From Triangularia verruculosa (taxonomy: Eukaryota; Ascomycota; Sordariomycetes; Sordariales; Podosporaceae): DNA of 64,000 nucleotides. Shown piece after piece: positions 1-10,701 of this stretch. Numbering within the stretch: position 1 is the stretch's first letter; each line of letters begins with the position of its first letter. A program made the translations under genes and the position numbers. The notes beneath the pieces are model-generated. The model ran no database searches. It had not been told where the DNA came from and saw nothing but the letters and a program-made list of their open reading frames with translations. The stretch covers positions 352,983 to 416,982 of the forward strand of contig MU863886.1 of assembly GCA_033296885.1 (NCBI GenBank), given 5' to 3'.

Positions 1-98
1 GACAGATAGATTCAGGGACATGACCAATGTGTGCTAATAGGTATATAACTAATTTGACATCTTGCCCATCTGAAAACAATCTGGACGTAATCCCTCCA

Positions 99-398
99 TC
101 AGAAGTAAGTCCTTTTCTGCGGCTTTGACCTTGCTCTATAATCCGAAAGTAGTTGCTTTCCTCGCTCCGCTTTCTCAGAATTGTGCCCTAAACCGAACAT
201 CTCTGGGTTTTGACACATTGGGCAGTTACGCACCAGCCCTTCATCTTCATCTTCGCGGGGCTGGAACTCCCGAGCATCGTGGTATTCGTCACCATCTTCG
301 TCGTCGTACCAACTATCCCCCTCGTCGTCCATTTCCGCTCGGTAGCCAGCTAAATATAGGGCGTTTGTGAGCAGGCAAACAAGAGGAAATGGAGACAT
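99..398 (-). CDS. Possible small acidic hypothetical protein (99 aa)
   Basis: An ATG-initiated frame of 99 codons. The first third is hydrophobic, the middle is strongly acidic (Asp/Glu-rich with Tyr), and the C-terminal third is basic and contains a CPMC pair. A TTTAG acceptor-like site lies inside the first 20 codons, so the true product may begin at the internal Met before the acidic stretch, or this may be the last exon of a gene. No family recognised and no partner gene nearby. The composition looks more like protein than chance, but the call is weak. Confidence 0.3.
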   Translation of the reverse strand: MSPFPLVCLLTNALYLAGYRAEMDDEGDSWYDDEDGDEYHDAREFQPREDEDEGLVRNCPMCQNPEMFGLGHNSEKAERGKQLLSDYRARSKPQKRTYF

Positions 399-1012
399 GT
401 GTCGTCGACCTTCCAGTGCAGATATGTTGTCGTAAAACAGCGTGGTATTTCCCAGTCGGCTGCTCTGCTTGTGTCCTTTATCCGGGTCACAATCGCAGGT
501 ATCTGAGTCGCCTTGGCTTCTAACGGAGTCTGGAAGCGTTAGACATACCTCAAGCCACCAACGTAGGTAATCGCCCCTCAGGGAAAAATTCTATACAACG
601 TTCTTAATAGGACTTAGTAGTAGGTCGGTAGGCATTCACTGTTCCAGTCGCAGGTGAGATCCTTCTATACCTAAGGTAGACTGTGATTTTTATCTTGTTG
701 ATTTTTTATTTTTTAGTAGAAATAACTTTCCCCTAAAAGTACCTAGTAGGAAGGTTCAGGTACCTAGTTGGTGGATGACAGCAATGGCGGTGTGATGACG
801 ACGAGCAATTGACAAGGTGGGTAGGACGAAAAATGCGGTGTTTCCCATACAAAAAAGGTCAGTCATCGAAATACAGATGCATGTGGCCCTACATACCCCC
901 GTATGTACCTATCGACCAATTGTAGAGTACCTATGAGAACGATGTCTCTTAATATTCCAAGCAAGCCTGGGGGAAGGGAAAGGCGTAGGAAGGCGTAAAA
1001 CAGTTTATCAGC

Positions 1013-1022
1013 TACCTAGGTA
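1013..1022. repeat. TACCTAGGTA palindrome, copy 1
   Basis: Perfect 10-bp palindrome followed directly by another TACCTA half. The same word recurs at 3212-3221 and 5191-5200, and half-sites occur in many intergenic stretches of this window. Confidence 0.7.
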
Positions 1023-1921
1023 CCTACTCCGCGAGATCCACGTATAATACCGTAAAGCTTTACGCCCAATTGCCGAATACGCAGGCCGCAAAGTGTAGAA
1101 GGTACCAATTACTGGACTCTGATGAAACAGGAATCTCATTACCTTAGCCTGGATACCGTGGAAAGCCGAACTTTAAGGTTCTTTCGGCCTGTTGACCTGT
1201 TCAGTGTTACATAAGTACCTATCTAGGTAGTTGTAAGCCTGATGGGAACAATGTGCAATGTCTCAAGGCTTGGCACCACAACACCACAAATCGTGTTCCT
1301 GTGAACTGATGTCCTCAATCCAGTTGAATCCTTATGCACTATAAAAAGTGCGACACTACAAAGCAGCTGATCAAAGCCTTCAAAGATAGGGGAAGGCCTT
1401 AAACAATAGTAGAGAAACGTTGAAGGATAACAATAAGCCATCAATCAGAGCGACGTGGTCTTATAAGATAGTCAATACGCCTTTGACAGATAGTTGAGAG
1501 GCATTCGAAGACCATTCAACGGGCCTTTTTTCATGTATCAAAGATGTGATGAGGGCTTGCACTACCAGTTCCATCTTCTGTTCAGGGCACTGTCCTCTAT
1601 GGCGTTCCAAATTCAATTGTTCTCTGATACCGGGTTGGTAAAATTGCCGATGCAACCTCCATCCGACTCATGCTTCTAAAAGGCGTTGCGTCATCGCCCT
1701 AGCTGTATCTTGATGTCTCACTGACTGATTAGACAGCTCAGCAGCCTTTTGACTTGTCATTCATAGTGTAACACATGAACTATGCAGACAGGCAATAATG
1801 AATCTTATAGCGAAGCTGACTACATCGGCTATTTCGGTTGTGGAACAGGTTGGCTCGCCTTACTGAACTACAAATGCCCAACGACATGGGTTGCACTTCA
1901 CCACAGACAAGGCTGCCCTGA

Positions 1922-1963
1922 GCGTATTCATGTGCGTATTCATGTGCGTATTCATGTGCGTAT
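1922..1963. repeat. 12-bp tandem repeat, 3.5 copies
   Basis: Unit GCGTATTCATGT in three perfect head-to-tail copies (1922-1957) plus a half copy. It lies in non-coding DNA about 370 bp upstream of the secreted-protein gene. Function unknown; probably a minisatellite. Confidence 0.9.
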
Positions 1964-2217
1964 ACGGTACGTACCTAATGTAAGTCCCCTAAATGGGTCT
2001 TGTCAGCTTACGTTGCAAAAGCGGACCAACGACATAAGCTGTTAGATTCTATCTAGCACAAGACCTGTACGTGAGACAGCTGATGGCACATTGAGACCGA
2101 TTCTGGAATGTGACACGAACCATCCAATGGAGACAGGCACACCAACCGACACCGTTGTAGTATCGCTTTCGTAGCGTATTGACTCAAGCCTGAGGTTAAC
2201 ATCTGGATCTCAATGTC

Positions 2218-2225
2218 TATATAAA
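2218..2225 (+). promoter_or_regulatory. TATA box of the secreted-protein gene
   Basis: TATATAAA 105 bp upstream of the ATG at 2330, followed by a pyrimidine-containing leader. A strong TATA box is typical of regulated rather than housekeeping fungal genes, in keeping with a secreted product. Confidence 0.55.
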
Positions 2226-2329
2226 CTCCCTTGTCGACCAAGTATGTAGGATAACACTTTCATATCTCGTCATCATCCGCCCTTAGCATTCCCACTTCAC
2301 GCCTCGTCAACGACGCCTCCTCGAATACA

Positions 2330-3022
2330 ATGGTCAACTTTGCCATCCACCTCACCGTCCTGGTACTAGCCGCCTCAGTGGCAGCCGCTCCTGCCCCGGC
2401 CACCTTCTCCTTTGCCCAGTGGGTTGAGGATATCATCGCCAACCCGGATACAGCTCTCACCCCCGCCGAAGCAATTGCAGCAGCCAATGCCGCTGAAATC
2501 GTCAGCTCGGCAGGTGGCCTCCAAAAGAGAGCCAACTGCCAGGCGGCATTTCGTGATGCCCCTGTATTTACTCCCCTTAACTCTGCCCCCTTGCTTAAGC
2601 TAGCATCAAAATTATAGCGTCTAACGGACCCTATCTGCATCTACAGGCACCCGACGCAGCAGCCTGTCTCAATGACCTCGCTCGTAAGGGCGGTCAGGGT
2701 GTTGCGTGCACTATCCCCTCTAGTCAATCCGACATCCAGATGTGTCGGATTGGTCGTGCAGAAGTTGTTGCCAGTAGGGGCAAGTCCGGGACTCTGAGTG
2801 CGAACTGGTATGTACCTACTGTCATCATCAGCGTTTCTCTTTTCTCCCGGCCTTTACGTACTTCTTTCTGGAGAAGGAGTAGCTGATAATTGATCCAGCA
2901 ACGACGTCGCTCGTACCGGCGGGTTGATCTTTGACAGCTGCTTCCGGTCGGATAACACCGTCAAGGGCAGCGAGATTTGCATTACCAACCAGTGGATGCA
3001 GATCAATATTGCTGGAATTTAA
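2330..3022 (+). CDS. Small cysteine-containing secreted protein with Kex2-type propeptide
   Basis: Three exons, 2330-2563, 2647-2807 and 2899-3022, join in frame to give 172 aa. Donors are GTATTT and GTATGT; acceptors are CTACAG and ATCCAG. Residues 1-20 form a clear signal peptide (MVNFAIHLTVLVLAASVAAA). An Ala/Pro-rich propeptide follows and ends in Lys66-Arg67, a Kex2-type site. The predicted mature part is about 105 residues with seven Cys (70, 85, 99, 111, 132, 146, 159). The dibasic site just before the first Cys and the lack of membrane segments suggest an extracellular protein. I do not recognise the family; it could be an effector-like or antagonistic secreted protein, but no activity can be assigned from sequence. 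It has its own TATA box and stands alone between intergenic stretches. The exon model is well supported because all three exons share one frame and a Cys codon is rebuilt across intron 2. Confidence 0.75.
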
Positions 3023-3837
3023 GCCTCAGCCGGAGTGTTGCCAATCTTTCCTGAGGTGAAGATGTTTCAAAAGGGAAAGGGCTTTATAGGTAACGGAAAG
3101 ATGAGTCGTTGGCGGCCTAAGGGGGTACCTGTAGGGTCACGGATAGCGGAATAGTAGAAGAAATGCCATTTGACTTTTTTATTATACTCACCTTAGCTGT
3201 GACTAGGTACCTACCTAGGTACTTTATATGTGTCAAGCTGAGCGCGGCGATGAGTCTAGGCAGCTATGGTGTTGGCTCGCTGGTGGCAGTGAAGTTGAGA
3301 AATTGGATCGAGGCGTACCTGCAGGCGAACACCCAGCCGATGGTGTTACGAGGGACTGGCAGCATCAATGAGTTGGTAAGAATAGTGGTGAGGGAGTCTT
3401 GGTTGGCAAACTTTGAAGTGGCTTGATGGGATTGTCTGTCGGAACTGCAATCTTTTAGCTGGGGATTCTAGCAACGTACTAAAAAGCAGCGTTGAAGTCG
3501 CCTGCCGCGCAGGGACCACAGCTATCTGAGCATAGGAGCAACGGCACTTGCCACTGGCCCATGTCCTTACAAATAGAAGACAGATGGTGAACCATTTGCG
3601 GCTTGAACCTACTGCCCTTTGACGCGGGGCAGCAGATTTGTGATCCAACTTCAATCTTCTCCCCGCCTTGGCTGGCTTCTTCGACAACACAACACGTACC
3701 TCCAGGTTCAAAAAAGGTACCTTCGACCTTTGGTCCCTCCACCCTCCCTCACTCAATTTAGCGCCAATTCTAGCGCTCTATTGCACTTTTCCAATCATTC
3801 CGCCGGTCAGTACAACAATCTTGATTTTGCTTGAAGA
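3023..3837. other. Intergenic stretch with TACCTAGGTA palindrome
   Basis: No supported gene. It includes the palindrome at 3212-3221 (inside a run of ACTAGGTACCTACCTAGGTA type). The last 150 bp are pyrimidine-rich and probably the leader of the gene at 3838. Overlapping open frames on the minus strand around 3346-3756 lack conserved character. Confidence 0.5.
3212..3221. repeat. TACCTAGGTA palindrome, copy 2
   Basis: Identical 10-bp palindrome, preceded by an ACTAGGTACC half-site, in non-coding DNA downstream of the secreted-protein gene. Confidence 0.7.
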
Positions 3838-5027
3838 ATGGCAGCTTTCCTGACACAACCTTTCGAACAGAAAATCGTGGCCTCGGCTGCAAAGATGGAC
3901 CTAGACGACCCCGAGTCGGGCGACAATTGCAGTTCCTCCAGCTGTGTGTTCCATCGGTCTCCAGGCATCAAGATCGACGAATATATATACCGTGACACCG
4001 CACTGAAGAGATTTACTAGCCTCTGTTTCCAGTCGTGGGATGATCATCATTCTGACATGATGATTTACGAATACCACGACAGATTCCCCAGTGTTCTGTC
4101 ACGGATCCAATCCGGCGATCTTCTCGATATAACTAAAGAAGACATCTCCTTTATGAAAAGACAGATGCTGGATGATGCTTTGGAAGTCGAGGAGTGCTAT
4201 CTGAAAGATTTTGTGCTTGAATGCATAAAGGACAAGGACCATATCACTTGGGCCGCTGCTCGATCTGGGGATGAGCCGGATTTCAGAGACCTATGCAGGG
4301 AAGCATACGAGGAAGCCCGTGGAACCAACGCAGACCGAAAGATCACGGATTCGTCATTTCAACCCGCTGCTTCGAGCTACGAAGCCGCCTTTATGCGACA
4401 TTATGCTGTGTACAGAGCGGATTTGATGAGAATTGGTTCGTCAGATGCGCCTAGCATGACCTTGGAGAAGGCTGGTCGGAATTTGAACGAAGGGATAGAC
4501 TATGAAGTCAGAGCTTTTCACCGCGAGGCCAACAGAATTGCGTATGGTATTACACCAGACGATATCAAAGAGTCTCATCAGTAAGTTCTTTACCGCGAGA
4601 TTCGTGAAACGCTGTACACGAACAACTAACCTGATATCTTGCCAGCGAAACGTTCGACCTAGATGTTCATTGGATGATTCGACACTTCCTCCAGAAGGTA
4701 GTACACGAACACCAGCAAGATTTTCGTCAAGACATCTGGCCAGAAGGTCAGCGACATCCGACTTCCGGGAGCGAACGTCTCTACCTGTATGGAGTCATCT
4801 GCCCGCTATATGGTTCAATCGACCTCTGTTGCTATAATGTTGGTTTCAACCTTCCTTGTCCTGTACATCAAAATGTTAGGGTGCTCCTGCTGACCATTAG
4901 CCCTTCGGCTCTCTTCGTTTTATAGTATTCGCCAACCTTTACCCCGGCAGGCGACGATTTGTACGACAGGCAGAACATTAAAGTGACGTGGGACATCGTC
5001 CACGACAGGACGTATATGCGAGGATAG
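3838..5027 (+). CDS. Hypothetical protein, three exons
   Basis: Exon 1 (3838-4580) begins at an ATG and ends at a GTAAGT donor. Exon 2 starts at 4646 after GCCAG, rebuilding a His codon. The frame can stop at 4925. More likely a second intron (donor near 4839, GTTGGT, or 4862, GTACAT; acceptor TTTATAG at 4925) leads to a third exon, 4926-5027, which reads 33 codons and a stop with protein-like composition. The product is about 345 aa, soluble, rich in acidic and aromatic residues, with no signal peptide or membrane segment. No known domain recognised. Exon 1 and the first intron are well supported; the exon 2 donor is uncertain. It lies in the sparse left part of the window and has no obvious functional neighbour. 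Confidence 0.6.
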
Positions 5028-5555
5028 ATCGGATTCCCTCTAAAACACCTGAACTCCCAATTCGCATTGTTTTATGCAGGCTTGGCTTTCCTTTCCGTCC
5101 TGGAGGTGCTGCTACTTGAGTAGATACTTTGGTCATTGCATCCAAGCTGCAATTCCGGAAGATGCTATGTTTTTTCAGATAAGAAAAAAGTACCTAGGTA
5201 GGTACCTATACTGTAGGAAATCATGACCTACCAAAATTGCGCCGGTTTGGTGTACTCTACTATATTGGAGCTTGTTTGCTGGAGGCCGCGATAGAAGTTC
5301 CTTGAGGTGGTCACAAAGGTTCTTCCTTGAACACTAGAGCGGCCAGCACTAGGTACAAACTTGCAAGGTACTTCACCAGGTTTGGGAATAGTTCGACATA
5401 CCCTTTCTTGGAGTCAGTGGCTTGAGTGAGGGCTGGAAATCTGGTACATGAATGGCAGATGGCTACCTCGTCGGTTTGTGTGAGACACTGTATTGATATA
5501 CAAGACTGCGTTATTCAGGTAGGTATGTTTAAGCCCAACGAAATCCGTACTTGTA
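5028..5555. other. Intergenic stretch between convergent genes
   Basis: Contains the third TACCTAGGTA palindrome (5191-5200) inside a longer run of TAGGTACC half-sites. No coding frame supported. Confidence 0.5.
5191..5200. repeat. TACCTAGGTA palindrome, copy 3
   Basis: Perfect palindrome continued by GGTACCTA, so two overlapping palindromic words lie within about 18 bp between convergent genes. Confidence 0.7.
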
Positions 5556-6998
5556 TTAAGCCGTTTTCCATCTCTGAATGCCGGTGCCATGCGAGATGTC
5601 CCCCATTTCCATTGTGCTCTCCAAATCATCTTTATCCTTTTCAGCAAAATGAATGTTCACTCCCAGGGGAAGTCTGTATTTCAAAGCTTTGAGATTTCCT
5701 GAGAAGCCCGCGCAGTTAGCAATCTGCTCAAGTCCGAGGGCTTTGTTTGCAGGTGTTTTGGATTGCTCACCTGTGAGAATGACGGCAAAATCCAGAACCG
5801 CCGGAACCCACGTTGATAACGCCATAACCTGCCCAAACCCCCATTCCTGTTCTTGTAAAGATGGCCCAGCTATTTCAGAGACCTTTTGGCGGACGACATG
5901 GTAGTCCATCAGCATGATTACCATCATAACGAAGAAAACGATGTACCAAAGAACTAAGTCCAGAAGCATCCGTCTATTCATAAACAGGTCCATGCCCTTG
6001 AGAGATATAGCACCCGTCATAGCGAGTATGTGTTGAAGTCTTCGGAAGAACGATGGAATTGAGTGTTGTTCTCTCCGGGGTGTTGAGCTGGAATTTGACA
6101 GTTGCGAGAGCCGGTTGTAGAGTTTTCGATGTATATGCTCCAGCGACGTCACATCGCACATCCGTGATTTTCGAACCATTGTGTGCAAGCAGCTGGTTAA
6201 AGCCATCACACCCATAGACAGGTAGATGACATGCTGGAAAATGAAAAAGCCGAGGCTCAAATCTCCGTAGCCGCTCGTAATCGACAGAGAGTCATCGAAG
6301 CAGATTGTCTCAAAGGTTGTTTTTGCGTTAGGATTGAAAGTGATGACTGTGTGCACCTGCGCTAGCGCCAGGGCACCCAACAGCATCCATCGAATATTTG
6401 GATTTCGACAGTGAGGGCGATACAACGGCCAGGTGAAGGCAACGATTGCAGCTGTCAACCCGAAGGATATATCTGAAAAGCGTCGATTGTACAATGAGTT
6501 GTCTATGGCCTGCGAAACAACCGTGGAGATGGCGATTGAAATGCCGAAAAGCAACGAAGCATCCCAGAACAACCCGAGACTTGCCTGCAAAGCACTACGA
6601 ATCCTGCTAGAAGTGGGCGACAATATTGGCGGGTTCCTCAGATGTTTCTTTGACCAATACCGTCTTAACTGACTTGGGCCGAGGGCTAGAAAGAATATAG
6701 TGGCGAGAGATACCTGGATGATATATGAACTGTAAATCTACCGCCAGACTTCTTGTCAATGAGTCCGCTACCTCATGGGGACAACGTAGAGATCGGTGAT
6801 GCTGCCACTTACACCTATCCCAGCCAGATCCGGATTACCTCCCCATTGCAGGTTGCGACAAAACGGGCCGTGACAATTGTGTAGGATCAATCTCATCGCT
6901 TCATGGGTCTCGAAGCTACTGGTGTTCAAGCTATCTGCCCAGCTGAGAATCGTGCCTCGGGATAGATTGAGAAACGGGTCCGGGGCAACGGTCCACAA
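5556..6998 (-). CDS. Multipass membrane protein, fungal hypothetical family
   Basis: Two exons on the minus strand (6998-6772 and 6729-5556) are joined by a 42-bp intron (GTAGCG to TTTACAG) that rebuilds a Ser codon; 466 aa. The N-terminal 60 residues carry a short Cys-containing extracellular-like segment ending in GGNPDLAGIGV, a form I associate with fungal membrane proteins of unknown role. About seven hydrophobic helices follow: one just after the exon junction, several between residues 100 and 240, and two near residues 310-380. The C-terminal 60 residues are polar. The intron is very short but the frame reads smoothly through it, and the upstream exon supplies the expected GGNPD motif. 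Function unknown; possibly a receptor-like or transporter-like membrane protein. Start chosen at the first ATG upstream of the Cys motif. Confidence 0.7.
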
Positions 6999-8511
6999 GG
7001 CACCTAGTCATGAGTGCCACATATGGAAACTGGTCGGGTTCGGTAAATTTGAATCACTTCTCATCGACATCGGGTGTCTCGACTGGTGTTGGGTTAAAGG
7101 GATCGGTTCTGTTCCAGTAGGGATCCCATTTCAAATTTCAAAATGAAGAGCGCGGCAAACTAAGCTGCGCTATCACAATCAGGCTGTGAAGTTGATATAT
7201 GCAATATAGTTTTGCAGGCCGATGACTGGGGCAGCAGAAACTGGCTCGCACAAGGAGCGTTGACTGAGCCGATAACTACGCTCTTCTGCCTCGCCAACGA
7301 GCACCATGAGCGAGGCAACATCGAAGGACCTTGGTATGTGCAGGAGGCCTTTAGCTTGATGAGTACGAAGGATGTGTTACTAAGCGTTTAAATAATGATA
7401 CCCTTCATCTCTTCCTTTCCCTAGTTAGGTACCTACCTTTGGTTTCCTTCATCGTTCATCTAGGTAACTATTACATTCTGGCATAGAATCTGAGCATATT
7501 TCTCTGTCAGTCTAGCTTTGTTATTCTTACCATCTTATCCTGTCGGTTTCATCGTTTCCATCCCATAAGGCCAGTTATCAGTTCCGTCTTAGGACAAGCA
7601 TGATAATGCTGATACTGGTCACTCGATACGTAAGCAGCATCACTGTGTCTTCCTACCTAGATTGTCAGTAACAAGTGTAGTCGATACGCATCACCTTTTA
7701 GCACGGCATATCGGTCTGGTGGTTCTTGCCTGTCCAGAAAGAAAGTGCCGATACCTCCGTGGCTTCCGTCATGTCCATTGCCCACGTGGAGGCGGCTCCG
7801 GCCCACTTGTGAGTTGCATGTCTTTGGCAAATCTGTGGACCGTCTTCTCTTCCTCTCCTTGGCCGCAAGTCATTTTCTGTAGGACCCCCTACCTATGTTG
7901 TTCTTATTGTTGTTTCTTATGGGCGCTGAACTGATGGTTATTTATAGGCGTTGAAGTATTTAAAAGCTGTCCCCCCCTTTTTTTTCTCTCTTGGTAAGTG
8001 TTTTCTGCCCATTTGGTACATACCTACTTCGTGGACAGGGTGGCTAACCATTACGAAGAAAGATATCAACAAGCCTACGGCTTGTTATTGCTGTTTCTGT
8101 TAGTTCTACTATCTTAGCACACGTCTATACTTGACGCGAGGATACGTTCTTTATAACGTAAGGGAACGGAGGGTTTGCTGACGGCAGTTGCGTAGGCGAA
8201 AAAAGTCCACCCGAGACTTTTTCTTGTAAGTGTCTGGTGAGCGTTGGAACTATGGTATCTTTACTTTATTAATACTTTCTGCTCCAGTTCCTACGAATAT
8301 AGTAAGCCCCCTTTTCGACCCATCCATTGCCTTGCATTTCAACAACAGCGGCTCGAGCCTGTCCCATTTACGATAACCATGCTTTATTCGTATATTGGGC
8401 GTCGGTGGGCGTTATTCGACGTGAAAATACTACAGAACTGAGCGTTTGGAGACCGTTATACAACGTGTGTGCGAGGGATAAGATTGAATATTGACTGGTT
8501 TTTCCTTGAAG
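6999..8511. other. Gene-free stretch upstream of the microexon gene
   Basis: No normal-length coding frame. From about 7580 onward it contains many donor and acceptor words spaced as in the gene that follows (GTAAGC at 7630 and 8302, GTGAGT at 7809, GTAAGT at 8226). Short possible exons are 7738-7808, 7948-7968 (21 nt) and 8196-8225. They could not be joined into one continuous frame, so I treat this as a likely spliced leader or eroded 5' part rather than assigned coding sequence. Confidence 0.4.
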
Positions 8512-9872
8512 ATGGCTAGAGTTCTAAAGGCCTTAAAGAACCTTCCCGTAAGATACTCTTTATTTTTTGCTTCTACCCCTGCCTTAGTTCGCCGTTGCGT
8601 TTCCGCTGTTGCTTTTCAAGCTCCTTCATGTTTCCTACCTTGCCACTCCCCTTCTTCACCCCGAGAAGACGAAGCTAACCAATAAGTTTATGCAGCCTAA
8701 TTCCAAACTCGTATGACACCTATTGCACGATATTCTGTCTGAGGGCAAAGTTCGTACTAACCTTTGGTAATCGCCATCAGTATTACGCCGCATACAAGAA
8801 AGTAAGTAGTCTCTTGCTTACCTTATAGAGCTTCTCTATCCTTGATTTCTTTTTTGACTAGCAATTAGGAATGCCTAGCCAAAGCGCTTGTAAGTTCTAT
8901 TCCTACATCGATCTCCCACCCAGATCTTGGACAGATGGCATGGAATTAACAGGGTTATAGGAGCACAACAATTTATCTCAGGTAGGCGGAATACTGTTTC
9001 CGAAGTCTGGCATCTGTGTAGATGAACGGGGCTGACAGTATCATCACGTACATAGAAGCATCTGAAGCTATCCCGAGTAAGTCCTTAGTTCTTCAATTGG
9101 TTACAATTCTTCGCATTTGGGACACGTTAGAAGTTTGGGTGCTGATCCGTATTTACTTGATATAGGAGTATTCGAGCCAAGCCGACGTAAGCAAGCGGCG
9201 ATGGACATGATAGAACGGGGCACGTGACATAAGCTAACGATGTTGACAGGATGCGGAGGCGAAGGAGGCGACGGCGGAGGACGTTGACTTCCACGTAAGT
9301 GTATACATCCCAGCTTGTTGTTCAGTGATTACTTTTCCTGTAAGTCTCATTCAAAAGCTAACACCAATATGATAGGTGTGGAAAGCAGAGCAGGCCGTAG
9401 GTCACCTTGACGTTATTGCACAACATGGTCACAGACTGAACAGGTGTATTAGAAGCAGAAGGAGAAGGATGAGGAGGCTTTGGCCGAAGCCCGGGTAAGA
9501 ATATCTACTTATTTATCGATCCCTGATATCCACATTTTAGAGAGTGAGTTCATTTGCTGACAGTATACCATGACGCAGAGAAAAGAGCGTGTAAGAACAC
9601 CCTTTCTGTTATTTATCCCCGAAATCTGCAGTTCAAAGTAGGATTTCTTTTGCTGACAGGTCGGCTTATATAGGAAGATGCGAACCTGGCTGCCGCTCCC
9701 GCCTGCTCCTGCCGCGCCTGCCGGTGCTGGTGCCGACGCTGCTGGTGCCGCGATGGTGGCGCTTGCCGCCGCTGCTGCTGCTACGATGGTGGCGCTTACC
9801 GCTGGTGGTGCTGCCCCCGAAGCCTGTAAGTCACTGTCTCCCAAACTGCTTGCCTTCCAGGCTGTTATTTGA
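8512..9872 (+). CDS. Microexon gene: protein assembled from mostly 21-nt exons
   Basis: From ATG 8512 a series of very small exons splices in phase 0: 8512-8547 (36 nt), 8687-8710 or 8696-8710, 8781-8801 (21), 8869-8889 (21), 8961-8981 (21), 9056-9076 (21), 9166-9186 (21), 9250-9294 (45), 9376-9396 (21), 9453-9494 (42), 9579-9590 (12; or 9564-9590, 27) and a terminal exon from 9660 or 9674. Nearly every intron has a GTAAGN/GTAGGN donor, a CTAAC, CTGAC or TTGAC branch word and a YAG acceptor; introns are 56-89 nt, the first longer. The other two frames of the joined exons hit stops, while this one gives a charged, Ala/Glu/Lys-rich, coiled-coil-like region (for example YYAAYKK, ECLAKAL). The tail is Ala/Gly-rich (acceptor 9659, stop 9872) or Cys-rich (acceptor 9673, stop 9829). 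Family not recognised. The start and second exon are the least certain parts; extra exons upstream are possible. Confidence 0.6.
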
Positions 9873-10701
9873 TGCCTTTACACCAAACCCCGACTTTCAC
9901 GAGATTGAAGGGTAATCCAATCGAAGGGTTCGTTGCTGACCGGTGTTATGTCTCTGAAGAATTCCCGTGGAAGTACGACCTAGCCTTTTGGCCAAATTTG
10001 AATTTTTTGGTCTGTGTTAGTGGCCGGCTGGCACTGCCTCCGGGCATTTTTCGTTTGGGGCTCGGGATTTCGTTTTTTTCTTGCTTTTTTAAAGCTTTCT
10101 AATACCAATCCCGGCTGGCACAGTGGTCCTTACAGCATGTGAAAAATGTGAGATGGTTGAGGCAATGATGAATCGTGAAACAACTGCTAGATATAATAGT
10201 CTAGGGTATAGCCAACCACAAGGGGCAGGATTCGGGGGTTCAGGGGTCGTATTAGTTATGAGTCGCGCGTAATGTAGGTCCGTTGATTGGTTGGCGGTTA
10301 GGAACCATAGATTTAAGAGACTGCCAGTCTCGATTTGTTAGGCTTAGTTGCGGTAGACGTGTGTAATCAGCTTGATTTTGGTCCCTATTAGTAATGAGGA
10401 TGCGACCGGGGAATTGATATCAAAAGGACTGACAAGCGAAACATCAAAAAGTTTAGAGTTTTCAACAGGATGCAAGAATTTGAAGGGTGTGGCTTTCAAA
10501 TATCAGACTGGATTCTTGCTCCAGCCCAGGGCTTGCACAAAGTTTAGCAAGCAATGGCTGGCTGGATTGGCAGCTATTAATTGATTGTTTGCGCCAATCC
10601 TTTTCACCAGAGACAACAAGTAAACCCAGCCAAAGTAATCTGGCACTCGAAGCACCAAGAGACGAGCCACTATCTACGACTCTGAACGCCTGTTGCCCAC
10701 C
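9873..10701. other. Intergenic stretch
   Basis: A frame at 9869-10102 is open but lacks splice or composition support. The remainder is AT-balanced non-coding DNA leading to the Kozak-like CACCATG at 10702. Nothing else seen. Confidence 0.5.

Larger units (their letters stand above)
399..2329. other. Gene-free stretch, about 1.9 kb
   Basis: No convincing coding frame on either strand. It holds a TACCTAGGTA palindrome (1013-1022), a 12-bp tandem repeat (1922-1963) and, close to the next gene, a TATA box (2218-2225). Several short open frames start at non-ATG codons and lack splice support. Confidence 0.6.
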
